The notes: a model not told the origin generated them from the letters alone. DNA of 64,000 nucleotides from Bacillota bacterium (GCA_013178275.1 JABLWZ010000010.1:1-64000); one strand, 5' to 3'; shown: positions 49,785 through 59,712, counted from the stretch's first letter. Translations and numbers: made by a program.

Positions 49785-50927
49785 TTATCGTAGAATGTAG
49801 TTGCTGATAACGACGCGCTGAATCTCGCTGGTGCCTTCGTAAATCTCACAGATTTTCGCGTCTCTCATCATGCGTTCCACCGGATAATCGCGGGTGTAAC
49901 CGTATCCGCCGAAAACCTGAACCGCCTGGGTGGTTACCCACATGGCTGTTTCAGAAGCCTTGAGTTTTGCCATTGCGGCATCCATCCCATAAGGCAGTCC
50001 CTGGCCTTTCCGCCAGGCAGCGTCGTAGGTCAGCAGCCGGGAGGCTTTGATCTGGACAGCCATGTCAGCCAGTTTAAACTGGATCCCCTGCAGAGCGGAA
50101 ATCGGTTTGCCAAACTGGACCCTCTCTTTGGCGTAAGCGGCCGCCTGCTCAAAGGCGCCCTGGGCAAGCCCGACGGCTTGAGAGGCGATTCCGATTCGGC
50201 CCCCGTCCAGGGTCTCCATCGCCATCTTAAAGCCATCGCCCTCTTTACCTAACAGGTTTTCCCTGGGAATGCGGCAGTTCTCGAAAATCAGGTCGCAGTT
50301 CTGGGTTCCCCGAAGACCCATTTTCCTTTCAAACTTGCCAAAGCTGAACCCGGGCGTTCCCTTTTCCACAATGAAGGCGCTGAAAGCCTTGGCCTTTAAC
50401 TCGGCCGGGCCGGTTCGGGCAAAAACCACATAGGTATCCGACGCTTCGGCGTTGGTGATAAAAATTTTGCGGCCGTCAAGCACCCATTCATCGCCATCCA
50501 GAACCGCTCTGGTGGTCATGCCCAGGGCATCGCTGCCGGCGTTGGACTCGGTCAAGCCAAAAGCGCCCTGCTTTTCACCGGTTACCAGCGGAATCAGATA
50601 CTTCTTCTTCTGCGCTTCGTTACCGTAGGCCTTGATCGGCCCGGCGCACAGACTGAGGTGGGAAGACAGGGTGTCAGAAGCGGAAGGGTCGACCCGGCCC
50701 AGTTCCTCAACCGCGATAGCGTATGCGACATAATCCATGCCGGCCCCGCCCCATTCCGGTTCAAACGGTATGCCGGTCAAGCCCAGACTGCCCATCTGAT
50801 AGAATACTTCCTTGTCGTAATACTCCCGCTCGTCACGATCGACAACCTTAGGCGCCAGGACATTCTCGGCGAAATCCCTGACCGTCTGCCTGATCATTTC
50901 ATGCTCTTTTGAAAGAGCAAAATCCAT
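49785..50927 (-). CDS. Acyl-CoA dehydrogenase
   Basis: A 380-aa FAD enzyme oxidising an acyl-CoA to the 2-enoyl-CoA. FGLTESNAGSDALGM binds FAD, GGRIGIASQAVGLAQG and VQVFGGYGYTRDYPVERMMRD are typical, and the catalytic Glu lies in KICEIYEGTSEIQR, as in short-chain/butyryl-CoA dehydrogenases. No etfAB genes occur in the window. It lies between the CoA-transferase (146 bp) and MaoC (19 bp). Confidence 0.94.
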   Translation of the reverse strand: MDFALSKEHEMIRQTVRDFAENVLAPKVVDRDEREYYDKEVFYQMGSLGLTGIPFEPEWGGAGMDYVAYAIAVEELGRVDPSASDTLSSHLSLCAGPIKAYGNEAQKKKYLIPLVTGEKQGAFGLTESNAGSDALGMTTRAVLDGDEWVLDGRKIFITNAEASDTYVVFARTGPAELKAKAFSAFIVEKGTPGFSFGKFERKMGLRGTQNCDLIFENCRIPRENLLGKEGDGFKMAMETLDGGRIGIASQAVGLAQGAFEQAAAYAKERVQFGKPISALQGIQFKLADMAVQIKASRLLTYDAAWRKGQGLPYGMDAAMAKLKASETAMWVTTQAVQVFGGYGYTRDYPVERMMRDAKICEIYEGTSEIQRVVISNYILR

Positions 50928-51073
50928 GTCTAAAACCTCCTTATATTAGCAGCATCCTTTTTAACAGGCCACCCAGCCGCTGTCAAACCGGATCGTTTGA
51001 CAGGTTTCAAAGTTTTCTCTATTATGGTGATAGACGTTTCTTTATTGGGCTTGCCTTTTTGGGCAAGTCTTTT

Positions 51074-52378
51074 TTATAGTTTTAACGCGTAAATATGCTC
51101 AAATTGAGATTTTAGCTCGTCTCTGAACTTGGGATCAGCGATGGCGATCAGGCGGCGGGCCCGCTCCCTGGTTTCCTGGCCGCGCAGATGGGCGATCCCG
51201 TTCTCAGTCACCACGTAGTCAACATCGTTTCTGGGTGTGGTTACCGCGTCACCAGGCTGCAGGGCCGCTACGATCTTTGAAACCGTGCCGTTTTTAGCGG
51301 TTGCCGGCATGGCGATGACCGCTTTACCGCCTTTGGATAGACAAGCCCCTCGTACGAAATCCATCTGCCCGCCGATGCCGCTAAACTGTTTGGCATTGAT
51401 GGTTTCCGCGCAGACCTGCCCCAGAAGGTCGATCTGGATGGCTGAGTTTACGGAGAACATCTTGTCGTTCAAGCTGATCACGTGCGAATCGTTTATGTAC
51501 TCCACCGGGTAAAACTCGACTGCCGGGTTTCCGTCCAGTTTTTTATACAGTTCTGACGTGCCGGCGGCAAATGTAGCTAACGCTTTGCAGGGATGCAGGG
51601 TTTTACGCTTGCCGTTGATGACGCCGGCCTCGATCAGCTCCATGGTGCCGTCAGACAGCAGTTCTGAGTGCAGGCCCAAATCGTTTTTGTCCCTTAAGAA
51701 ACTTAAAATAGCGTTTGGGATACCGCCGATCCCCAGCTGCAGGGTCGCCCCGTCTTCAACCAGGCTGGCGATATGCCGGCCGATGGCTTCTTCTACCGGG
51801 CCGACGTCCGGTTTGCTCATCACGATCAACGGCTGGCTGCTCTCTACGAAGTAGTCGATGTCATTCACATGGACCAGTGTATTCCCATAGGTTCTCGGCA
51901 TATTGATGTTGACTTCAGCGATAACCAGATCAGCGGATTCGATAGCTGCCCGCTCATAGTCGACCGAAATCCCCAAACTGCAGTATCCGTAGCGATCCGG
52001 CGGTGATACATGAGTGACAGCTACATTGATATCCAGGAATTTTTCCCGGTAGGCCTTAGGGACATCAGAGAAATGCATCGCGACAAAGGCGGCTCGGCCC
52101 TCCTGGACCGCTTTCCGGGTACTGCCGCCGGCAAAACATGTGCTGAGTCTGATCCGGTTGTGATCGACATCGGGTTGGCAGTATAGGCCGGGACCCAGGG
52201 CGATCCCATGAGTAACAACAACGTTTTCCAATTCGTTTTGCCTTTTCACCAGTGCCTGGGGCATCAACCGAGGCTCACCGGCACCATGCCCCATCACTAT
52301 ACGGTCGCCGTTTTTAATCTTGGCAGCGGCTTCATCGGCTGTGATCAATCTGGATTTGTAATATTCATTCCAACTCAT
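51074..52378 (-). CDS. Acetyl-CoA hydrolase/CoA-transferase family protein (4-hydroxybutyrate/butyrate CoA-transferase type)
   Basis: A 434-aa family I-type CoA-transferase of the Cat1/AbfT group, which swaps CoA between acetyl-CoA and another carboxylate. GDRIVMGHGAGEPRLMPQAL opens the N-terminal domain; ATLQLGIGGIPNAILSFL and GLHSELLSDGTMELIEAG, with the probable catalytic Glu, and the C-terminal YVVTENGIAHLRGQETRERA are diagnostic. It probably activates the acid imported by the TRAP system, or recycles CoA from a product. Confidence 0.9.
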   Translation of the reverse strand: MSWNEYYKSRLITADEAAAKIKNGDRIVMGHGAGEPRLMPQALVKRQNELENVVVTHGIALGPGLYCQPDVDHNRIRLSTCFAGGSTRKAVQEGRAAFVAMHFSDVPKAYREKFLDINVAVTHVSPPDRYGYCSLGISVDYERAAIESADLVIAEVNINMPRTYGNTLVHVNDIDYFVESSQPLIVMSKPDVGPVEEAIGRHIASLVEDGATLQLGIGGIPNAILSFLRDKNDLGLHSELLSDGTMELIEAGVINGKRKTLHPCKALATFAAGTSELYKKLDGNPAVEFYPVEYINDSHVISLNDKMFSVNSAIQIDLLGQVCAETINAKQFSGIGGQMDFVRGACLSKGGKAVIAMPATAKNGTVSKIVAALQPGDAVTTPRNDVDYVVTENGIAHLRGQETRERARRLIAIADPKFRDELKSQFEHIYALKL

Positions 52379-52434
52379 ATAGAACCACTTCCTCTTTTCC
52401 GTTCAACGTGTAATGCACTGCAGGGCTTCGGAGA

Positions 52435-53196
52435 TTACCAGCTGAGATAACCGCCTTCAACGAACAGAACTTGACCGGTCATGTAGTTAGATGCATCTGA
52501 GGCCAGAAATACGACCGGACCGCCGATTTCTTCCGGTTCCGCCCATCTGCCCATGGGAATTCGACTGGTCAATTCATTGAATACCGCCGGATCGTCCATT
52601 AACCTTCGGTTCAGCTTGGTCAAAAAATACCCCGGTCCGATAGCGTTGACATTGATATTGTATTTAGCCCATTCCAAAGCCAGCGTCTTGGTCAGCTGAA
52701 TCATGGCGCCCTTGCTGGAGGCATACGGTGCGCGCTCAGGCAGGGCTACCGCTCCCATTGTAGAGGCGATGTTGATGACTTTGCCTTTCTTTTTCTCCAG
52801 TAAGACCGGTCCGACCGCCCGCGAGCAGAGCCAGGCCCCCTTCAAGTTGACCCGGATCACCTCATCCCAGTCTTCCTCAGCCATGCTCACACAGGGACCG
52901 CGCCGGTTGATGCCGGCGTTGTTGACCAGGATGTCGATGGTGCCCAGACTTCCTAAAGTTTCCTTCACCATTTCTTCCACACTGGCGGAATCGCCGACAT
53001 CGACGCCTATCGGAATGGCTTTACCGCCCAGGCTCTGGATATCCGCGGTCACCTGTTGGGCGTCAGATAGTTTATGGGCAGCTACCGCCACGGAAGCCCC
53101 TGCCTTAGCCAGGGCGTGGGCCATGGCCTCACCCAGGCCGCTCCCGGCCCCGGTGACAATCGCTACTTTCCCATCCAGTTTAAATAAGTTTTCCAT
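52435..53196 (-). CDS. Short-chain dehydrogenase/reductase
   Basis: A 253-aa SDR oxidoreductase. Cofactor motif VTGAGSGLGEAM, structural NNAGIN, and active-site YASSKGAM (Tyr-x3-Lys) are complete. The type resembles gluconate 5-dehydrogenase or 3-oxoacyl-ACP reductases. Within this cluster it may oxidise or reduce a 2- or 3-hydroxy acid or its CoA ester. AAGGAGGGCG lies 5 bases before the ATG. It sits between the TRAP genes and the CoA-transferase. Confidence 0.92.
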   Translation of the reverse strand: MENLFKLDGKVAIVTGAGSGLGEAMAHALAKAGASVAVAAHKLSDAQQVTADIQSLGGKAIPIGVDVGDSASVEEMVKETLGSLGTIDILVNNAGINRRGPCVSMAEEDWDEVIRVNLKGAWLCSRAVGPVLLEKKKGKVINIASTMGAVALPERAPYASSKGAMIQLTKTLALEWAKYNINVNAIGPGYFLTKLNRRLMDDPAVFNELTSRIPMGRWAEPEEIGGPVVFLASDASNYMTGQVLFVEGGYLSW

Positions 53197-53233
53197 GCTC
53201 GCCCTCCTTAACCAGGATCGTAACTGCAGCGTT

Positions 53234-54535
53234 TTATTTGAACAAATTTACCACCGCTAAACTCAAGGCTGGAATATAGGTGATCGCCAGCAGGATCGGA
53301 AGACACACGAATATAAACCCGAGAATCGGGCGGACAATCTTATCCATGGATATACCCGCCAGACGGCAGCCGACAAACAGGTTGCAGGCGAAGGGCGGGG
53401 TAATCATGCCGATCTCCAGGTTCAGGAGCATAATAGCGCCGAAGTGAACCGGATCGACCCCATAGGCCCTAGCGGCCGGGACCAAGATCGGGGCCAGCAG
53501 CAGGATGCTGGTATTGGTCTCCATAAACATCCCGACGATCAGCAGCATGGCGTTGACCAGCAGCAGGAAGATTATAGGCGATTCGGTAATGCCAAACAGC
53601 CACTTGGTAATAGCCTCTGCTCCTTGACCATAGGTGAACATGGTGCTGGGCACGGAAGCGAACCCGATCAGGAGGCAGATGGCGGCGCTGGTCACGGCGC
53701 TCTTTTTGGTAACCGCGATCAGTCCCTCATTGTCCTTGTCTTTAAACAACAGCGGAAAGATTACCCAGCCAGCCAGCAGGCCATAGGCCACTGCAACCGC
53801 TCCAGCCTCCGTGGGGGTCAGTATCCCGCCGTACACACCGACAAAGATGATGACCGGCATCAGCAGGGCGACCAGGGCCCGGGGGGATTTTTTTCGTATG
53901 TTGTTGGAATAATCCTGGAACGAAAACTTTCCTTCCGGCTGTTTCTCCATGTGAGCGAAAAAGATCCGGTTGTAGATGATATAAGCTACAGTGACCAGCA
54001 CCCCGGCGGTGGCTGTGGACAACCACACATCTGAAATCGGCTGGCCGGCTGTGATCGCGTACACCACACCCGGAATACTGGGAGGGATCAGGATGCCCAA
54101 AAAGCCCGAAGCGGCGATCATCGCGGTCGCGTAGCTCCGGCTGTAACCAGCCTTGACCAGTTCCGGCAGCATCATGCCGCCGATGGCGCTGACCGTGGCC
54201 ACCGATGAACCGGTGATGGTGCCGAACAGAGCCGAGGTAATAATCACCGTGGCGGCCAGGCTGCCTTTGATCCGGCCGCAGATGGCGTGGATCCAGTTGA
54301 GAAGAGCGGTGGAGATTCCGCCCAGGGCCATCAGGTCGCCAGAGAAGATGAAGGCCGGGATAGCCAGAAAGGGAAATGAGTCCAGGCTGCCGAAGATAGC
54401 CCCCGGGATGGTCCTAAAGGGTATCCCCCCTACCAGCATTCCAGCCATTCCGCCCAGGGCGGCCGCGAATGGGACCGGTATCCGCAGGCAGGCGCTTATC
54501 ACAAAAACGAGAATAAACACCATTATTAGCAGCAT
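53234..54535 (-). CDS. TRAP transporter large permease (DctM family)
   Basis: A 433-aa protein with about twelve membrane helices, the secondary-transport core of a tripartite ATP-independent transporter. Motifs: FPFLAIPAFIFSGDLMA, GTITGSSVATVSAIGGMM, AASGFLGILIPPSIPGVVYA and LEIGMITPPFACNLFVG. It overlaps the small permease gene by 10 bp. TRAP systems take up C4-dicarboxylates, hydroxy acids, aromatic and other carboxylates using an ion gradient. Confidence 0.95.
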   Translation of the reverse strand: MLLIMVFILVFVISACLRIPVPFAAALGGMAGMLVGGIPFRTIPGAIFGSLDSFPFLAIPAFIFSGDLMALGGISTALLNWIHAICGRIKGSLAATVIITSALFGTITGSSVATVSAIGGMMLPELVKAGYSRSYATAMIAASGFLGILIPPSIPGVVYAITAGQPISDVWLSTATAGVLVTVAYIIYNRIFFAHMEKQPEGKFSFQDYSNNIRKKSPRALVALLMPVIIFVGVYGGILTPTEAGAVAVAYGLLAGWVIFPLLFKDKDNEGLIAVTKKSAVTSAAICLLIGFASVPSTMFTYGQGAEAITKWLFGITESPIIFLLLVNAMLLIVGMFMETNTSILLLAPILVPAARAYGVDPVHFGAIMLLNLEIGMITPPFACNLFVGCRLAGISMDKIVRPILGFIFVCLPILLAITYIPALSLAVVNLFK

Positions 54536-55116
54536 GTCGTTTTGTCACCTCCGGTCGTTTGGCCGCAGCCGGTAGCTTCACCGGTCCAGAACTCATACCC
54601 GGTGGCCCCGATGTCGTTCGGGTTCAGGATGAGATGGAAAAAACTGTGGACAATCGCTAAAGCACAACCTAACAGGATACTGCCCGTCACTATCGCCATG
54701 GGGATCGACATGGCCGGGGACATCATCTCGAATCTGATCTGGTCAGACACCAGCGCCCATGTTTCATAGCAGACGAACGACAGCAGTAAGATAGTGACTA
54801 AATCTCGAAATACGTTCATAACCTTGGCCGCTTTAATCTGGGTATTCAGGGCGGGGAAAAATCTTTGAATCAGAACCTCGACGAAGTTGATCTCGATGTG
54901 GTTCCGCTCCTTGGTGGCGATGGCCCCGCCCATGAAAGTGGAAGCGACGAAGAAGTAACGGCAGAGTTCCTCCGACCAGGCCAGCGGCAGTTCAAGGAAA
55001 TACCGGCAGACCACCTGAATGCACATCAGGGTAAGCATTGCCAGAAATATGGGAACTGTAATGCAATACTCGATCTGCGCCAGTATGGCATCAATACGCT
55101 GTATGGCACGCAGCAC
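54526..55116 (-). CDS. TRAP transporter small permease (DctQ family)
   Basis: A 196-aa protein with four helices. VVCRYFLELPLAWSEELCRY is the DctQ signature, with FMGGAIATKERNHIEI following. The C-terminal tail is polar and Gly/Thr-rich with several Cys. It sits between the binding protein (94 bp) and the large permease (overlap). Confidence 0.92.
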   Translation of the reverse strand: MLRAIQRIDAILAQIEYCITVPIFLAMLTLMCIQVVCRYFLELPLAWSEELCRYFFVASTFMGGAIATKERNHIEINFVEVLIQRFFPALNTQIKAAKVMNVFRDLVTILLLSFVCYETWALVSDQIRFEMMSPAMSIPMAIVTGSILLGCALAIVHSFFHLILNPNDIGATGYEFWTGEATGCGQTTGGDKTTCC

Positions 55117-55210
55117 TGGGATTCCTCCCTTCCAAATATTTTCGGGGCTAAATCAGTGCACGGCCCAGGTCAGACGCCAGACCGTGCACTTACCTGATTT
55201 AGCGTGTCAT

Positions 55211-56263
55211 TTAATTTGCTGCGGCTTCCTTGATGATCCGGTCCATAATGTCTTTACCGTAGGTTTCAGAATTCTTCGGGTTTTCCCAGACCTTCTTGGC
55301 CGCTTCCTGCATGGCGTTCTTCAGTTCCGGGGAGGCGTCGATAACCTCGACACCCTTGTCGGACATGTTCTTCCAGAACTGAGCCACATCGGACCGGTTC
55401 AGTTCGACCTGCTTCTTGGCCGCGGCCTGAGCGGCTTCCTTGACGACCTTCTGCTGATCCGGGGTCAGCTTGTCCCAGGTCTTCTTGCTGATACAGATCT
55501 CCATCCCGCTGTAGATATGGTTGGACTTGGTGAAGTATTTCTGGAACTGCCAGTAGCCATAGGCCCAGGTTAAGATAGCCCCGTTGTCCTGGCCGTCGAT
55601 GGTCTTCTGCTGCAGCGCGGTCGGGAGTTCGGTTACCGCCATCGGAGTCGGCAGGGTGCCTAATTCTTTAAAGAAGTCCAGGTAGAAGGGGATCTCCGGC
55701 ACCCGGAGCTTCATGCCTTTCAGGTCTTCCTTGTTGGTAATAGGCTTCTTGGAGTTGGTCAGCGCCCGGAAATCGTTTTCACCAAAGGCCAGGACGATCA
55801 TGCCTTTTTCTTCCAGCCGCTTGGCGACTACTTCGCCCATCCAGCCGTTCAGGTACCGCTTGTCGACATCGGCATAGTCCTTGAACAGGAACGGCATCTG
55901 GGTGAAACCGACTGAAGGAATGGCCGCGGTAAGACCCACGTCAGAGCACCATTGAATATCCAGCTCGCCGCGCATACAGGCTTCCGTGGTCTGGCGCTCG
56001 CCGCCGTGCACGCCGCCGAACTCCTTCACGGCTTTCACCTTTCCGCCGGTGCCCTTGTCGATCATATCAATCATGATATCAGCGGCCCGGAAATAGGAGT
56101 GATCCGGAGAGGAAGTGGCTGCCATATGGAGTACGATAGGACCATCGGCGGCTTTCGGTTCTTCCTTGGGTGCGTTGGTACCGCTGCCGCCGCAGCCCGC
56201 GACAGAGGCGGCAAACGCTAAAACCATCACCAGGGCGACAATTACTCTAATCTTCTTGGACAT
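55211..56263 (-). CDS. TRAP transporter substrate-binding lipoprotein (DctP family)
   Basis: A 350-aa extracytoplasmic binding protein. A signal peptide ends in the lipobox ASVAGC, so it is a lipoprotein. DctP features include LRVPEIPFYLDFFKELGT, MAVTELPTALQQKTIDGQDN and the carboxylate-binding Arg expected within the first of these. ATG at 56263 is used rather than an upstream TTG. It is the strongest handle on the substrate of the cluster, which should be an organic acid. Confidence 0.93.
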   Translation of the reverse strand: MSKKIRVIVALVMVLAFAASVAGCGGSGTNAPKEEPKAADGPIVLHMAATSSPDHSYFRAADIMIDMIDKGTGGKVKAVKEFGGVHGGERQTTEACMRGELDIQWCSDVGLTAAIPSVGFTQMPFLFKDYADVDKRYLNGWMGEVVAKRLEEKGMIVLAFGENDFRALTNSKKPITNKEDLKGMKLRVPEIPFYLDFFKELGTLPTPMAVTELPTALQQKTIDGQDNGAILTWAYGYWQFQKYFTKSNHIYSGMEICISKKTWDKLTPDQQKVVKEAAQAAAKKQVELNRSDVAQFWKNMSDKGVEVIDASPELKNAMQEAAKKVWENPKNSETYGKDIMDRIIKEAAAN

Positions 56264-56511
56264 TCGCAATCCCCCTTCTTAATGTTTATAAAGGACAGTG
56301 GCTTGGGTGATTGGTGATACCGGTAAGGTTTAAAGTTCCCTATACCTCCTTTCCAGAATAACAAGGCTCTACCGGGCCGTACGTACAAGTCCGAACCATT
56401 TTCTGTTAACGCGGTGAGCAGAGCCCTCAACTTGGTAAATTAACTTACTAATTCAAATTTCTGTAAATATTGGTCGCTTCCTGCGGTGTCTGTTTACCGA
56501 AATTCAACTGT

Positions 56512-57312
56512 TCACCTGCTGTTGAAGGATTCGCAACCCTTGCTCCCACTTTGGTAAGCATACAATGCCGCGCCCAGTGCCGCGGTGATTTGAGGCATCG
56601 GGGCAATCGTGATGGGGGTCTTCAATTCCTGTTCCAGGGCTTTGACGACTCCCGCGTTTTTCGCCACACCGCCGGTCAGCACCACCTGAGGGACCAGTCC
56701 TACCCGCCCGACCAACCCGGCAACCCGCCGGGCTACCGACTGGTGAATGCCGGCCACCACATCGGCTCTGGACCGGCCAGCCGCCAGTTGGGAAATCACT
56801 TCGGATTCCGCGAACACGGTGCAGGTGCTGCTGATGGTGACCACCTGGGCAGCCTCTTCAGCTATCTGAGCCAGCTGACTGACCTCACACTCCAGTACCC
56901 GGGCCATCACTTCCAGAAAGCGGCCGGTCCCGGCAGCACACTTTTCGTTCATCACAAACTTGGTGACGAACCCCTGGTCGTCAAGCTGGATGGCTTTGGC
57001 ATCCTGGCCGCCGATGTCGATAATCGTGCGGGCAGCGGGCAGCAGGTGATGCACCCCTTTGGCCTGGCAGCTTATTTCACTGATCTGCTCATTCGCAGCG
57101 CCAAAGGTCATTCTACCGTAGCCGGTGGCCACAGTCCAGGCGATATCATCGAGAGTAAGGCCAGCCCGTTTTAGGGCTTCGTCCAGTGCCCGAGTCGGGC
57201 CGCTGGTGCCGGTGCCAACCGGAATAACCGCTTCCCCGGCGATTTTTTTACCGTCCTCCAGGATGACCACCTTTGACGACGAAGACCCGATATCGATTCC
57301 CATGGTGTACAA
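56512..57312 (-). CDS. 2-hydroxyacyl-CoA dehydratase activator (BadF/HgdC-type ATPase), set 2
   Basis: A 266-aa ATPase like the one at 35427. GIDIGSSSSKVVILEDG is the nucleotide loop; cluster Cys are in SEISCQAKGVHHLL and NEKCAAGTGRFLEV; DIGGQDAKAI is present. A TTG at 57312 follows GAGGGGG; an ATG at 57303 is an alternative. It lies 28 bp after its beta-type subunit, so each of the two dehydratases in the window has a dedicated activator. Confidence 0.94.
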   Translation of the reverse strand: MYTMGIDIGSSSSKVVILEDGKKIAGEAVIPVGTGTSGPTRALDEALKRAGLTLDDIAWTVATGYGRMTFGAANEQISEISCQAKGVHHLLPAARTIIDIGGQDAKAIQLDDQGFVTKFVMNEKCAAGTGRFLEVMARVLECEVSQLAQIAEEAAQVVTISSTCTVFAESEVISQLAAGRSRADVVAGIHQSVARRVAGLVGRVGLVPQVVLTGGVAKNAGVVKALEQELKTPITIAPMPQITAALGAALYAYQSGSKGCESFNSR

Positions 57313-57340
57313 GCCAGGTTACCCCCTCAATCAACTAAAT

Positions 57341-58480
57341 CTATCTCCTGGCCGCCAGGATTTCGGAGAAAGCCTGCAGCCTGGTTCTGATCTGTTCCAT
57401 AGACTCCATCTGCTGCTCGATCTCCACGTAAACGGACGGGATCCCGGCCTTATCCAGGTCCTGCTTCACAAATGGGTAATCGTATTCTTCCGGGTCACAG
57501 AACTTCATCATCAATACGACAACCCCGTCAGCCTGCTGTTTCTCAACTAAATCCGCAATTATTCTCCCGCGTAGCTTGTAGGGATCGTGGACGCAGGAAC
57601 ACCCCTCGAACTGGGCAAACTTATTGGCTAAACGCAGATACGGGTCTGTACCGCCTGGAGCCTCGGTTCTAAACTGCCGCGAACCCTGGGCCAGATCATC
57701 ACCAACGATGGCCAGATTGAATTTCTCGAACATTTTCAGTAGAGCATACGGCTCAGCCATAATGCCGGTAACCACCACCCGCTGTCCCTGCCAGGTGCTT
57801 TGGGGCAGTTTTTTCAGTTCGGCGGTCAACTCCAGCAGCCATTCGGTATGGACTTCTCTGGGAACAAAAAATGATGATTTGATGACCATGTGCCGGTAGT
57901 AAGGGGTAATTACCTCACAGTGATCGGCCGCTGCTTCGAGGAAACTGTTCATCGCCCGGCGATGATCATTGTAGATCTCGATACTTTGCTGCAGTCCATG
58001 ATCGGTCACGGGTTGACCAGATATCTCTTCTAACGCCACAGCCAGTTTTTTATACTCAGCCGCCAGGTAATTGATTGCAGACTCGTTTTTTCGGTTGTCG
58101 GGCAGAACCAGTCCCAGCACCGGCAGCTCGGGAACAGCCAACCGCATCATCAGGGGGATACAGCGCATGGTGTCACAGGTGGACGGCGAGATGACAGCAT
58201 CGAGATCCCGATATACCCCGGTCATGGAAAACTCCATTACCGCCTTCATGATCGAGCAGGCAAAAGCCGGTAGATACTCATTGGCCCTGGTTATAGTGGT
58301 CTGTCCACCCCATAACCCCACCGGCAGCATGCCCGCGGCGTGCACCAGCTCTTCGACGTTATGAATAGGCAGGCAGCCGACGACCTTGCGCCCGGTCTCT
58401 TCTTTCCACTTGGCCGCCATCCGTCCGGGGTGCAGTGCTGTGTTTTTAAAATTAGCCAAAATACTGTCGATATTAGACAT
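57341..58480 (-). CDS. 2-hydroxyacyl-CoA dehydratase beta-type subunit, set 2
   Basis: A 379-aa HgdB/FldC-type protein. VVGCLPIHNVEELVHAAGML, AFACSIMKAVMEFSM, ISPSTCDTMRCIPLMM and VLMMKFCDPEEYDYPF hold the cluster cysteines. Its N-terminal TGRKVVGCLP region differs from the set-1 subunit, and overall the two are only moderately alike, so different substrates are likely. It lies 14 bp after the alpha-type gene. Confidence 0.9.
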   Translation of the reverse strand: MSNIDSILANFKNTALHPGRMAAKWKEETGRKVVGCLPIHNVEELVHAAGMLPVGLWGGQTTITRANEYLPAFACSIMKAVMEFSMTGVYRDLDAVISPSTCDTMRCIPLMMRLAVPELPVLGLVLPDNRKNESAINYLAAEYKKLAVALEEISGQPVTDHGLQQSIEIYNDHRRAMNSFLEAAADHCEVITPYYRHMVIKSSFFVPREVHTEWLLELTAELKKLPQSTWQGQRVVVTGIMAEPYALLKMFEKFNLAIVGDDLAQGSRQFRTEAPGGTDPYLRLANKFAQFEGCSCVHDPYKLRGRIIADLVEKQQADGVVVLMMKFCDPEEYDYPFVKQDLDKAGIPSVYVEIEQQMESMEQIRTRLQAFSEILAARR

Positions 58481-58494
58481 TCAGGCACACCTCC

Positions 58495-59712
58495 TTAACG
58501 TGCGTTCCTTTTCCGCTGCTCGATCATTTCAAACAGGGCCTGCACCCTGGTCTCGAATTGGGCTTGAGAAAAGGCTCTCGGGTCGGTCTGGTCGCCATCC
58601 ACCAGAACCACCGGCACGCCAGTTAATCGAGTTGTCTCCCGAGCCATGGCATACTGGGCGAAATCCTGGGGTTTGCAGCTGCGATTGACGTGCATGATCA
58701 CCCCGTCAACGGAGAAATCTGTAACCATTTTGACCATCTTTTTAATGCGGGAGTTAAAATTGGTATTCACATAGATCGAAGCATAGGCGCGGGCTACAGT
58801 TTTCAAATCATCGATGTCATAGATCAGGGACCAATTGTCCGGATAGGTCGATGCCACCATACAGGCCTGGTAAGAGCGCAGGCAGTCGGACATGAATTTG
58901 AGGTCATACCAGAAGGGAATCCCATCCCAGAGAATCCGATATTTTTCTCCACCGATGGCTGACTCGCCCCGAGCCTTCTTTTCGGCCAGTTCGTCCCGCA
59001 GCAGCGTAAAGAAATCGACTGCTTTTTGATTGCCGCGCATACAGACAGCCAAAGCCATATAGTTAAAGAAATCCAGGCCATTAAGAGGTGAAGGAATGGC
59101 CCGTCCCAGTTCCAGGGACTCATGCCAGATGGTAGCCGCCTTGCTGGATAATGCCAGAACTTCGCGGAACCGATCATAGTCGAACTTGCGGCCGGTAATC
59201 TGTTCCAGCTGCCTGATGGCCTCTTTAAACTGTCCAACCATATACTCAGCCGCGTGGTCATCAACTTCATCGCCATGACTGAAAGGGGTGTCGATCATGA
59301 CTAACGGCACATTCAGGCGGCGGGCAAGGATTTCGTACCATTTTGTAACCGTGTTGCAGATATTGTTGCAGCAGAATACCAGATCCGGCGTTGGCATTTT
59401 ACCGGCCGCACAGTCCCCGGCCTCCACGTAGCCCATGTTTACCCTGGCATAGGAACAGATATCCGATGAATAACCCATCGCTTCGGAAATCGCGATCATA
59501 TTCATCGAGTCTTTTTTTGCCCCAACCGCAGCCGCATGATTTTCCGGGTACATGGTGACTATATCCATCGCCTCCAGGATTTCTCTGGGAGCTATGGATG
59601 TCACCCAGGCCACGGTTTTGCCCTCTTCCTTAGCCTTAAGCGCGCCCGCGTAGTACTCGGCCTGAAGTTCTTTGACGACGTCCTTGGCTTTTTTCTGGGT
59701 CACCCAATTCAC
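58495..59712 (-). CDS. 2-hydroxyacyl-CoA dehydratase alpha-type subunit, set 2
   Basis: A 405-aa paralogue of the protein at 36316. WVTSIAPREILEAMDIVTMY, LVFCCNNICNTVTKWYEIL, IDTPFSHGDEVDDHA and VIMHVNRSCKPQDFAQYAM are the diagnostic segments. With the beta-type subunit and activator it forms a complete [4Fe-4S] radical dehydratase or benzoyl-CoA-reductase-like system. It follows the thiolase gene by 57 bp. Substrate candidates include lactoyl-, 2-hydroxybutyryl-, 2-hydroxyglutaryl- or aryl-lactoyl-CoA. Confidence 0.9.
   Translation of the reverse strand: MNWVTQKKAKDVVKELQAEYYAGALKAKEEGKTVAWVTSIAPREILEAMDIVTMYPENHAAAVGAKKDSMNMIAISEAMGYSSDICSYARVNMGYVEAGDCAAGKMPTPDLVFCCNNICNTVTKWYEILARRLNVPLVMIDTPFSHGDEVDDHAAEYMVGQFKEAIRQLEQITGRKFDYDRFREVLALSSKAATIWHESLELGRAIPSPLNGLDFFNYMALAVCMRGNQKAVDFFTLLRDELAEKKARGESAIGGEKYRILWDGIPFWYDLKFMSDCLRSYQACMVASTYPDNWSLIYDIDDLKTVARAYASIYVNTNFNSRIKKMVKMVTDFSVDGVIMHVNRSCKPQDFAQYAMARETTRLTGVPVVLVDGDQTDPRAFSQAQFETRVQALFEMIEQRKRNAR

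Noticed and set aside
51030..51075. Hairpin GGGCTTGCC-TTTTT-GGGCAAG between the CoA-transferase and acyl-CoA dehydrogenase
   Set aside because: The T run follows on the + strand, while the genes run on the minus strand; it may weakly attenuate but cannot be called a terminator of this operon.
56242..56430. Possible 62-aa gene upstream of the TRAP binding protein
   Set aside because: It overlaps the binding-protein start and its leader, and lacks conserved features.
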